From assembly GCA_964560325.1 (NCBI GenBank), contig CAZLLV010000410.1:1-21424 (forward strand): a stretch of 21,424 bases of DNA, written 5' to 3'. Origin of the DNA: CAZLLV01 sp964560325. Lineage in GTDB: Bacteria; Acidobacteriota; Thermoanaerobaculia; Multivoradales; DATKCC01. Of this stretch, positions 1-7,673 are shown one piece after another (the first letter of the stretch is position 1; each line of letters opens with the position of its first letter). The notes beneath the pieces were generated by a model that saw nothing but the letters and a program-made list of their open reading frames with translations, was not told the origin of the DNA and did no database searches. Position numbers and translations under genes: made by a program.

Positions 1-3000
1 GGCGGCTTCTACCGCCGGCAGCTCTTGGTCGAGGAGGCGGCTCAGGTCGGCCTCGACCTCGGTGAGCTCCTGGCGTGCCACCTCCTGGCTCTGCCGCTGG
101 GTTTCGGTGGGGGACTGGCGGGTTGCCCAGTGGCCTCCGGCGATCTCTCCGAGGCGATCGATCACCGACGGCTCGACCGGCTCCTGCCAGGCGCGGCGGA
201 TGGGATCGCCGGAGAGGCGGCGCTCGAGGCCGTGGAGGGTGGCGGCGAGCCGGTCGAGGCGGGTGAAGAGCGCCGGTTCGGCGGCGGCGGTGGCGGCGAG
301 GGCGGCGCGCAGGTGCTCGAGGCGGTCGTCGATCGCTTCCAGCTCCCGGTCCATCCCCTGCGCGAGGCGGAGGAGCTCGCGGGTCTCGGCTGAGAAGTCG
401 GCCGCGGCCTGGTAATCCTCCGGCGTGAAGACGGCTCCGGGGAGGACCTTCACCTCGAACTCCTGCCGCCCGGTCGACTCGATCGACCCTCCGAGGGGCT
501 CCAGCCCGTCGGAGGTGCGTAGCGCCATCTCCACTGAGTAGCGGCCGGGCGGGGCCAGCGGGCCCTCGGGCGGAGTGGCCCACGGCGGCCGGAACTCCGG
601 GAGCTCCAGCTCCACCGGATCGGGGGCCGGCAGGCGGAGGTCCCAGGCGAGACGCTGGATACCGGCCTGGGCGGGGGCCTCGAGCCGGCGGACGGGGCGG
701 CCGTCGGCGTCGCGCACGGTGAGAAGGAGCGCCGGCGCCGGCTCCAGGGACTCTTCGCGGAGGGTCTCCCAGCCGGGGAAGGGCACGTCCTCGCCCTCTT
801 CCGCGACCTCCTTCTCGATCTCGCGCCGCGCCGCCGCGCCGGACCGACCGGCTGGGGGCGCCTCCTTCAGGTAGACCGTGAAGAGCGCTCCGAAGGGTGG
901 GTTGGGGGCGGCGAAGTCGGTGCTTCCCAGCGACGGCCGGCCGGGGGCCTGGAACGGAGCGTGGGGGACGTACCACCAGGGGTCGCGGACCGGGAAGAGG
1001 GCGGCTTCGCGCTCCAGGGCGCCGCCTTTGATCTCGCGCAGGGCGGAGTAGTCGTCCAGGACGTAGAAGCCGCGGCCGAAGCTGGCGCCCACCAGGTCGT
1101 TCTCCCGGCGCTGGACCTCGACGTCCCGGAAGGCGATGGTGGGGACGTTGCCGCGGAGCTCGATCCAGCGGCCTCCGCGGTCCGGGGTGAAGTAGAGGCC
1201 GTGCTCGGCGCCGGCGAAGAGGAGGTCGGGGTCCACGTGGTCCTGCTCGATCGACCAGACGATGCTATCGGCGGGCAGGTCGCCGGCGATCGAGCGCCAG
1301 GTCCGGCCGCGGTCCCGGCTCTCGTACACCAGGGGCCGGAAGTCCCCCTCCTTGTGGGCGTCGAGCACCGCGAACACCCCGTCCGGGTCGTGGAGCGAGG
1401 CCTGGAGGTCGTTGACGAAGGCGAGCTCGGGGGCGCCCGGCAGCTCGCTGCTGCTCCGCCAGGTGGCGCCGCCGTCCTCGCTCACCTGGACGAGGCCGTC
1501 GTCGCTGCCGGCGTAGAGCAGCCCCTCCACTCGCGGCGACTCGGCCAGCGCGGTGAGGGTGGCGAAGACCGACATGGCGGTGTTGCCCCAGAGGGCGTCG
1601 ACGCTCCACACCCGGCCGAGGAGGGGCATCTCGTAGCGGTTACGGCCCCGGGTCAGGTCGCCGGAGACCGCGGTCCACGACTCGCCCCGGTCGTCGCTGC
1701 GCCACACGCGCTGCGAGCCGAAGTAGAGGCGGGCCGGCGAGTGCGGGCTCACCAGGAGCGGCGCGTCCCAGTTCCATCGCTCCGGCGGCTCGCCCGGCGC
1801 CGGCTGCGGCTTGATCCCGAGGTTCTCGTGGCTCCGGCGATCGTGGCGCACGAGATTCCCGCCCTGCCACTCCATGTAGAGGATGTCCGGATTCTGCGGG
1901 TCGAAGGCGCAGTCGTAGCCGTCGGCGCCCAGGGGGATGGTCCAGTCGGCGTTCCTGACCCCTTCGATGTTGCGGGTGCGCGACGGGCCGAGCAGGGTGC
2001 CCAGGTCCTGCGCGCCGCCCAAGACGTCGTAGAAGGGCTCGGCCGTGTCGAGCGCCATCTTGTAGAACTGCGAGATCGGCAGGTTCGGCACCTGGCGCCA
2101 GGTGGCGCCTTCGTCGAAGCTCTCGTAGAGGCTGGCGTCGGTGCCCACGATCAGGTGCTCCGGGTCCGCCGGGTCGAGCACCAGGGCGTGGTTGTCGCTG
2201 TGCTTGTCGCGCCCGGTCTCCAGGATCTCGAAGCGGTCGCCGCCGTCCCGGGTGACGTGGAGGAAGACGTCCATCTGGTAGACCGTGTCCACGTCGTGGG
2301 GCGAGGCCTCGATCTCCTGGTAGTAGTGGGGGCCGGTGCCGCCGGAGATGTAGTCGTTGCGCCGCTCCCAGCTCTCGCCCCGGTCCCGGGAGCGGTAGAA
2401 GCCGCGCTCGTCCTCCTTCGCCTCAATGGTGGCGTAGACCACGTCCGGCTCGACCGGCGAGACGGCGAGGCCGATCTTGCCCATCGGTCCCTCGGGCAGG
2501 CCGGTCTCGATCCGGCGCCAGGTCTCGCCGCCGTCGGTCGACTTCCAGATGCCGGAGCCCGGGCCGCCGGCCAGGAACGACAAGACGTGGCGCCGGCGCT
2601 GGTAGGTGGCGGCGTAGAGGACGTCCGGGTTCCGCGGGTCGATCTCGAGGTCGGTCGCGCCGGTGTCCTCGTCGATCGCCAGCACATGGGCCCAGGTCTC
2701 GCCGCCGTCGGTCGTCTTGTACACCCCGCGCTCGCCGCCGGAGGACCAGAGCGGCCCCTCGGCCGCCACCCACACGACGTCGCCGTCGTCCGGGTGGACC
2801 ACGATCCTGCCGATGTGCTCGGAGGTTTCGAGGCCCATCCGGCGCCAGGTCTCGCCGCCGTCCAGGCTCTTGTAGACACCGTCGCCCCAGCCCACGTGCC
2901 GGCCGCTCACGTTCTCTCCCGTCCCCACCCAGACCGTGTCCGGCGCGCTCGGATCGAGGGTCACGCAGCCGATCGAGTAGGAGCCCTGGTCGTCGAAGAT

Positions 3001-3258
3001 CGGCGTCCAGGTGACACCGGCGTTGCCGGTCTTCCAGACGCCGCCCGACCCGACGGCCACGTACCAGGTGCTCCGGTCGACCGGGGAGACGGCGATGTCC
3101 GCGATGCGGCCGCCCTGGAGGGCGGGGCCGATGGCGCGGAGCTCGAGGCCGGCCAGCGCCTCGGCCGGATCGGGCGACGCAGCGGCGGTGGACTGCGCGG
3201 CGGCGGGGGCGGACAGGCAGAGAGCGAGGACGACGGTGACGACGGGGGTCGGACGCAC
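1..3258 (-). CDS. Exported sortilin/BNR-repeat beta-propeller protein (VPS10-like 'glycosyl hydrolase'), 3' end outside window
   Basis: Seen: an open minus frame of 1086 codons from a GTG at 3258 to the window edge, with AAGGAG seven bases before the GTG. The N-terminus (RPTPVVTVVLALCLSAPAAA) is a signal peptide. The body repeats the Asp-box signature many times, for example VYKSLDGGETW, VYKTTDGGETW, IWKSTDGGETW, FYRSRDRGESW and VYESRDRGRTW. This is the hallmark of BNR/sortilin-type propeller blades. The last ~140 residues in the window are helical and charged and look like a coiled coil. Known: such large exported proteins are common in Acidobacteriota and Bacteroidota and are often labelled glycosyl hydrolase without a demonstrated substrate. 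Inference: a secreted or envelope-bound binding or hydrolytic propeller; no catalytic residues could be assigned. The long plus-strand frame opposite it (961-3576) is a shadow caused by GC-rich codon use. Confidence 0.85.
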   Translation of the reverse strand, partial: MRPTPVVTVVLALCLSAPAAAQSTAAASPDPAEALAGLELRAIGPALQGGRIADIAVSPVDRSTWYVAVGSGGVWKTGNAGVTWTPIFDDQGSYSIGCVTLDPSAPDTVWVGTGENVSGRHVGWGDGVYKSLDGGETWRRMGLETSEHIGRIVVHPDDGDVVWVAAEGPLWSSGGERGVYKTTDGGETWAHVLAIDEDTGATDLEIDPRNPDVLYAATYQRRRHVLSFLAGGPGSGIWKSTDGGETWRRIETGLPEGPMGKIGLAVSPVEPDVVYATIEAKEDERGFYRSRDRGESWERRNDYISGGTGPHYYQEIEASPHDVDTVYQMDVFLHVTRDGGDRFEILETGRDKHSDNHALVLDPADPEHLIVGTDASLYESFDEGATWRQVPNLPISQFYKMALDTAEPFYDVLGGAQDLGTLLGPSRTRNIEGVRNADWTIPLGADGYDCAFDPQNPDILYMEWQGGNLVRHDRRSHENLGIKPQPAPGEPPERWNWDAPLLVSPHSPARLYFGSQRVWRSDDRGESWTAVSGDLTRGRNRYEMPLLGRVWSVDALWGNTAMSVFATLTALAESPRVEGLLYAGSDDGLVQVSEDGGATWRSSSELPGAPELAFVNDLQASLHDPDGVFAVLDAHKEGDFRPLVYESRDRGRTWRSIAGDLPADSIVWSIEQDHVDPDLLFAGAEHGLYFTPDRGGRWIELRGNVPTIAFRDVEVQRRENDLVGASFGRGFYVLDDYSALREIKGGALEREAALFPVRDPWWYVPHAPFQAPGRPSLGSTDFAAPNPPFGALFTVYLKEAPPAGRSGAAARREIEKEVAEEGEDVPFPGWETLREESLEPAPALLLTVRDADGRPVRRLEAPAQAGIQRLAWDLRLPAPDPVELELPEFRPPWATPPEGPLAPPGRYSVEMALRTSDGLEPLGGSIESTGRQEFEVKVLPGAVFTPEDYQAAADFSAETRELLRLAQGMDRELEAIDDRLEHLRAALAATAAAEPALFTRLDRLAATLHGLERRLSGDPIRRAWQEPVEPSVIDRLGEIAGGHWATRQSPTETQRQSQEVARQELTEVEADLSRLLDQELPAVEAA

Positions 3259-3336
3259 GGGGAGCTCCTTGGATCGAGAGGAGGGGTGAGTGTACCGGCG
3301 TCCATGACGTGGTGCTTGCTGAAGCACGCCGGAGGC

Positions 3337-3480
3337 CTACGGCTCGCCGAGGGCCTCCCGGGGAAGGATGGCGAGGGCGCGCAGGGCGGGGACGAGGCTC
3401 ACCGGCGTGGCGATGACGGTCAGGACGAGGGCGCTTGCCACCAGGCCGGGCGCCGACGGGACCGCCGCCGGCTGATCGTC
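3337..3480 (-). pseudogene. C-terminal remnant of an ABC-type (FtsX/MacB-like) permease
   Basis: Reading the minus strand in the frame that stops with TAG at 3337-3339 gives a tail ending LVASALVLTVIATPVSLVPA then LRALAILPREALGEP. One hydrophobic helix followed by 'PALRALAILPREALGEP' resembles the end of FtsX/MacB-family permeases, where the last helix is followed by an ARRA...DP..ALR-type tail. Upstream, the frame stays open to about 3600 but becomes proline- and arginine-rich, with no recognisable permease sequence and no good start. I read it as the decayed end of a deleted permease gene lying 78 bp upstream of the BNR gene. It could also be a chance hydrophobic frame. Confidence 0.35.
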
Positions 3481-3606
3481 CTCCGGCCGGGTGCCGCGCC
3501 GCGCATCGAGCTCCACCTGATCGAGGACGAAGCCGGCCCGGCCCCGCCCCTGTCGGCCGACCCGGGCGGGAGCTGACGCTCGAGCCTCAACCTTTCTGGA
3601 CCTTCC

Positions 3607-5952
3607 GTGTCTCCTCGAGCGTTAAGGAGGTCTGCCGACCTTCCCGAGGTGACATCCGGTCTGGAGGAAGCTCTGAGAAACACGCGCCAGGAATTGCCCG
3701 CGAGAAGGGCCCTCGAGGGTCTCGGCCGCGCCGAGAAAGCGGTACCGCTCGAGCGCTGGAGCTTCGAGCTCAGAATCCGTCCCCACGCGTCGGGAAGCTT
3801 CCACGTTCACCTGTTGAGCTCCCCCGCGGGCGACGAGGTCGGCCAACTCCACCTCTCGTCCCTTCCGAACGAGATCGACCGGACGGTGGAGGCACTCAGC
3901 CAATCCGTCGCAGGGGCGCGGCGGCATCTCCTACCGGAGCCTGCCCTCTGGCTCTCCCAGCCCGGCCTGCCGGAAATCGGGTCCGCCCTGTTCCAGGCGC
4001 TTTTTCCGGAGCCCATCCGCCGCCGATGGGACGAGTGTGCGCTGGCGGTCGGAGACCAACCGGGCCGAGGCCTGCGATTGCTTCTGAAGAGCGACCCGAC
4101 CTGCCGCGACACGGTGGAGATCCACCGCTTGCCGTGGGAGTTGCTCCGGGACCCGCGGACGGGCGCCTTCCTCGCCCTCTCCCACAGGACGCCGATCGTC
4201 CGGCAACTCGCGCTCGACGACGGTGCGGTTCTCGAGGAGCCGGAGCCGGCCCGAAGACTTCGCCTCCTGGCTGTCGTGTCTCTCGGGCCGAGCGACGAGC
4301 CTTTGGACCTCGATCGCGAATGGCGGACGATCGAGGCGGCCTTGTCGGACCGGCCGAGCATCGAGCTGACCCGTCTCGTGAATCCGACCTTCGGCGAGCT
4401 GACCGAAACCCTGCGGGACGGACGCTTCCACGTCCTGCATTACATGGGTCACGGTTTTCACGACCCGCATTCGGGCGAAGGCAGTTTGGTCTTGACCTCC
4501 GGCGAGGGCATGACCACGCTCCTGTCCGCCGAGCGACTGGCCCAGGTCGCTCGCGACGTGGACTCGCTTCGCCTCGTGGTCCTGAACGCCTGCGACACCG
4601 GGCGTTCCCCCCAGTCGGGGCACGCCGCCTTTACCAGCCTCGCTCACGCTCTCATCCGAGGAGGCGTGCCGGCGGTCCTCGCGATGCAGGTTCCCATTCC
4701 GGACGCTGCGGCAATCGATCTCAGCCGGACCTTCTACCGCCACCTCGCGGCGGGTCGCGCTGTCGACGAGGCCCTGGCCGAGGCGCGGATCGCGATCTAC
4801 GCCACGGATTCCGGCGGCGCCTCCGGTGCCTGGGCTGTCCCCGTCCTCTACGTGCGCCGGCCGGCGCTCGTAATCTTTCGGCCGAGCCACGAGGGGGTGG
4901 ACGGGGCCGGCCGCCGGTTGCTCCCGGCGGTGGCTCTCCTCCTCTTGGCTGCGGCCCTCGGGATCCTGTTCCTCGTCCCCGCCCCCTGGTCGGGGGTTAC
5001 GCTCGAAGTGGCGGCCTCCCGCGTCGCCTTCACTCTGACCGCGCCTCAGTCGCTGGTCGACGACCTACCCCTGGCGGAGCTAGCGGTACCTGATCTCGCC
5101 GTCTTGCGCCACCCCGACCCGACCACCGGGTCCCATGGGTTCGTCACCGTCAGAGATGGCGGGTCCGATCGGCTCGGCTTCCTGGCGACCCCCGCAGCCG
5201 ACGGCGGGCTGTCGCTGGACGACGCCCCGCTGCCGGCGGGAACCCGGGTCGAGATCGAGTGGGTGGCGCCGGACGCCCTGCGGCTCTCGCTCGAGCTCCC
5301 GGGGGAGGACCCGCCCCGTGGGTCGGCGCTCGCGGCAGCTCCGGAGGTGACCGCGTCGGCCGGCGCCGGGACCACGCTTCGGCTTGTGCCGGGCGGTTCC
5401 GAGACCATCGATCTCCGCCCCGGCGGGCGTCTGGTCATGACCCCACGGGCCTCGACCGACCACGGGCGCCGCATCGATCTCGATCTCCTCGTCGCCGGGG
5501 CCGGTGCCGCGGTCTTCCACGCTCCCCTCGTGATCGATGATCTCCAGTTCCAAGAGGTCGAGGAGCGGACGACCGGCGGAGCGGAGAGTCAGACCTGGAT
5601 CGAGGAGGTCTCCACCTTGAGGTCGGGCACGGTCACTCTCGAACCCCTGGGTGACGGTGAGCCGGTCGAGGTCGCGATCGAGGCGCTGCAGGCGATCTCG
5701 TTCGAGGGCCTGAGCGGTCAGGTGACGACGCTCGGTCTCGGCGAAGAGAACCTCGTCGTCGGGTTTCGGGGCCGTGCCGACCGGGTGACGTCCCGGGAGC
5801 CGGACGGCAGCCGGCAGGAGCTGGTGCCGACCTGGAGCCAGACGGCCTGGGCCCGGTGGCTCGGAATCGTCGCGAGCATCCTGGCCACTCTCCTGGTCCT
5901 TCTCGGGCAACCGAAGGCATTTCCACTCGCTTTTCGAAAGGAGCGCACATGA
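3607..5952 (+). CDS. Membrane-anchored CHAT-domain (caspase-like) protease with extracytoplasmic beta-rich domain
   Basis: Seen: a 781-aa protein. Residues ~45-425 match the CHAT layout: an N-terminal region with 'RLPWELLRDP' and 'FLALSHRTPIVRQL', then the catalytic pair H282 (LHYMGHG) and C329 (VVLNACDTG), and the closing 'GVPAVLAMQVPI' and 'AVPVLYVRRP' segments. One membrane helix spans ~438-462. A ~280-residue, mostly beta-looking domain follows, then a second helix at ~749-768. There is no signal peptide, so the protease should face the cytoplasm and the beta domain the outside (inference). Start: GTG 3607 has no ribosome site. A good TAAGGAGG at 3622-3630 lies inside the frame, 18 bases before GTG 3649, so the start is uncertain by 14 residues. 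Its stop overlaps the next gene by 4 nt (ATGA). Known: CHAT proteins are cysteine peptidases related to caspases and separase, often found in prokaryotic conflict or signalling systems. Confidence 0.88.
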   Translation: MSPRALRRSADLPEVTSGLEEALRNTRQELPARRALEGLGRAEKAVPLERWSFELRIRPHASGSFHVHLLSSPAGDEVGQLHLSSLPNEIDRTVEALSQSVAGARRHLLPEPALWLSQPGLPEIGSALFQALFPEPIRRRWDECALAVGDQPGRGLRLLLKSDPTCRDTVEIHRLPWELLRDPRTGAFLALSHRTPIVRQLALDDGAVLEEPEPARRLRLLAVVSLGPSDEPLDLDREWRTIEAALSDRPSIELTRLVNPTFGELTETLRDGRFHVLHYMGHGFHDPHSGEGSLVLTSGEGMTTLLSAERLAQVARDVDSLRLVVLNACDTGRSPQSGHAAFTSLAHALIRGGVPAVLAMQVPIPDAAAIDLSRTFYRHLAAGRAVDEALAEARIAIYATDSGGASGAWAVPVLYVRRPALVIFRPSHEGVDGAGRRLLPAVALLLLAAALGILFLVPAPWSGVTLEVAASRVAFTLTAPQSLVDDLPLAELAVPDLAVLRHPDPTTGSHGFVTVRDGGSDRLGFLATPAADGGLSLDDAPLPAGTRVEIEWVAPDALRLSLELPGEDPPRGSALAAAPEVTASAGAGTTLRLVPGGSETIDLRPGGRLVMTPRASTDHGRRIDLDLLVAGAGAAVFHAPLVIDDLQFQEVEERTTGGAESQTWIEEVSTLRSGTVTLEPLGDGEPVEVAIEALQAISFEGLSGQVTTLGLGEENLVVGFRGRADRVTSREPDGSRQELVPTWSQTAWARWLGIVASILATLLVLLGQPKAFPLAFRKERT

Positions 5953-6821
5953 CCCGGAACTTCTTGCCGTATCTCTTGCTGCTCGTGCTCGGTACGACGG
6001 TCGCCGCCGAGGCCGGCGCCCAGGACCTCGAGATCGGTCTCGTCCTGGTCCAGCAGGGTCGCGACGATCTGAACACGAAGGCGATCCAGGTGGCGAGCGA
6101 CGCCTTCCTCCGCAGCCAGCGCTTCACGGTCGTGGAGCGGCAGGCGCTCGACCAGGTGTTCCAGGAGAAGGGCCTCAAGGGCTTCATCGGCGACACCGAA
6201 GGTGCCGACATCGGCCAAACCGAAGGGCTCGACTGGATCGGGCTGCTGAGCTACACGGTCGAGCAGGACTCGTATCAGCTCTCGGTACGCATGCTCGAGG
6301 TCCGGTCCGCCCAGGTGCTCCACACGATCAACAGCGATTCCGGGGAGCGGGGCTCCAGGAGCTTCGCCGATCGAATCCGTACCACCGGCGCCCGGTTCGT
6401 CGATCAGACGGTCGATCAGACCCTCGGTGCCGAGGTCGTCGACGAGAGCTTCGAGGCCGCCGGTGAGCGCCTTCTCGAGAACCTGCTCGTCACGTTCCCG
6501 GCCCAGGGCTACGTGATCCAGCTCATGGATGAGCGCGAGGTGGTGGTGGACTTGGGCGTGGAGCAGGGGTTGCGTGAGGGGGACAGCCTCGAGGTCTTCA
6601 GCTACGGGCCGAGCATCATCCATCCCGTCACCGGGCGAGAAATCCGCGGTCCGGAGATCGTCCAGGCGGTGCTGACGGTGCGATCGGTCGAGGCAGGGCT
6701 CTCCACCTGTCGGGTCAAGAAGGCCGAGGGCCCGATCGACGTGGGGGCGGTGGTGCGCTTCACCGGCGACGGCGGCAGCCTGGGAAACCGGTTCATGAAT
6801 CGGTTGCCCTTCGATCGTTGA
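5949..6821 (+). CDS. Exported CsgG/FlgT-like envelope protein
   Basis: Seen: 290 aa from ATG 5949, which overlaps the CHAT stop (ATGA) and has AAAGGAG just upstream; the frame is open further upstream but this start is clearly preferred. A signal peptide (FLPYLLLLVLGTTVAAEAGA) leads into a CsgG-type domain: 'LEIGLVLVQQGRDDL', 'ASDAFLRSQRFTVVERQALD', and 'DWIGLLSYTVEQDSYQLSVR'. The C-terminal third ('YVIQLMDEREVVVDLGVEQG', 'LREGDSLEVFSYG') resembles the SH3-like tail of FlgT-type proteins. Known: CsgG-fold proteins form or assist envelope complexes by binding other exported proteins. The translational overlap with the CHAT gene suggests balanced expression and perhaps contact with the CHAT protein's outer domain (inference). 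It lacks an obvious lipobox cysteine, so it is probably periplasmic rather than a lipoprotein. Confidence 0.75.
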   Translation: MTRNFLPYLLLLVLGTTVAAEAGAQDLEIGLVLVQQGRDDLNTKAIQVASDAFLRSQRFTVVERQALDQVFQEKGLKGFIGDTEGADIGQTEGLDWIGLLSYTVEQDSYQLSVRMLEVRSAQVLHTINSDSGERGSRSFADRIRTTGARFVDQTVDQTLGAEVVDESFEAAGERLLENLLVTFPAQGYVIQLMDEREVVVDLGVEQGLREGDSLEVFSYGPSIIHPVTGREIRGPEIVQAVLTVRSVEAGLSTCRVKKAEGPIDVGAVVRFTGDGGSLGNRFMNRLPFDR

Positions 6822-6857
6822 AATCACGACTCGAGACCGAACCGAGGAGAGACGAGA

Positions 6858-7673
6858 ATGAGGATGAGACTGCAACCGGACACGACCGACCTCCGGCTCG
6901 CCGGCTTGGCGCTCCTGGCAGCGCTCGCCGCAGCTTCGCCGCTCAGAAGCGCCGAGCCGCCGGATCCGAGCTTCTGCGACCCTGGGCTGGCGATGGAGAG
7001 CGACAGCTGGACCGCTTACCGGATGCGCGAGGGCCGTTGCGAAGGGGTATACCGGCTGAAGGTGAACAGCGACGACCTCCGCGTGCAGTCCCTGACGGCT
7101 TGGTTCGAGGACTTCGACTACGAAGATCCCGCGCCCCTCCGTGTGAGCTGGAGCGTGCCGATTGGTGCCGAGGGGGCGGTGCGCCTGCAGGCCCAGGCCC
7201 TGAAGCCCCGGACCTATTACCGCATGGACACCCGACAGCCGGTCTCGAACCGGGCCTGGACCTGGCCGAGCGAGATCCTTGGTCAGCTCCGTCTGGGACG
7301 CGCCGACCTCGGTATCGTGGGATGGACGGATGTCTCGATCGGTCACGGCGAGGTGGAGCCGGTCTACCTGCCCTTGACGGTACGCCGGAGCGAAGGGGGA
7401 CCCGCTGAAGGCTACCGGGTGGTCCTGGTGCCGGGCGAGCGGCTGACGGAGATCACTTGGCGCCTGGCCCCGTACGACGACGGGCGGTCGGGGGCTGCCA
7501 TGGCCGGCGGCCCCCTCGGGTACGGCTACTACCCGGCACACCAGCCGACGATCTTCACTGTCCCGGCACCTCTGGAAGCCGGGATCTACCTCTTGACTCT
7601 CGAGGCGCGGACGCGCACCGGCGGGGATGCGACCCGCGAGCTCTGGTTCTACCATTCGGGAGCAACGCCGTGA
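6858..7673 (+). CDS. Exported protein of unknown function in the CHAT operon
   Basis: Seen: 271 aa from ATG 6858, preceded by GAGGAGA seven bases upstream and 36 bp after the previous stop. An N-terminal hydrophobic segment (LRLAGLALLAALAAASPLRS) acts as a signal peptide. The mature part has two early cysteines (SFCDPG and GRCEG) that could form a disulphide, and a mainly beta-looking body with a terminal strand-rich domain ('PAPLEAGIYLLTLEARTRTG'). I do not recognise the family. The end may be an immunoglobulin-like or carbohydrate-binding-like sandwich, but that is a guess from strand pattern. The stop overlaps the GTG of the protease gene, so the two are translationally coupled. Its place between a CsgG-like protein and a trypsin/CsgG/PEGA protein suggests an envelope-complex partner or a substrate of the protease. 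Confidence 0.7.
   Translation: MRMRLQPDTTDLRLAGLALLAALAAASPLRSAEPPDPSFCDPGLAMESDSWTAYRMREGRCEGVYRLKVNSDDLRVQSLTAWFEDFDYEDPAPLRVSWSVPIGAEGAVRLQAQALKPRTYYRMDTRQPVSNRAWTWPSEILGQLRLGRADLGIVGWTDVSIGHGEVEPVYLPLTVRRSEGGPAEGYRVVLVPGERLTEITWRLAPYDDGRSGAAMAGGPLGYGYYPAHQPTIFTVPAPLEAGIYLLTLEARTRTGGDATRELWFYHSGATP

Noticed and set aside
961..3576. 871-codon plus-strand open frame opposite the BNR protein
   Set aside because: Its translation is low-complexity (Val/Ala/Arg/Gly/Asp) with no domain, while the opposite strand shows repeated Asp-box motifs, a signal peptide and a ribosome site. It is a GC-bias shadow.
5718..7655. 645-codon minus-strand frame across the CsgG-like and unknown genes
   Set aside because: No recognisable family, and it crosses gene borders of the plus-strand operon whose overlaps, ribosome sites and signal peptides are clear.
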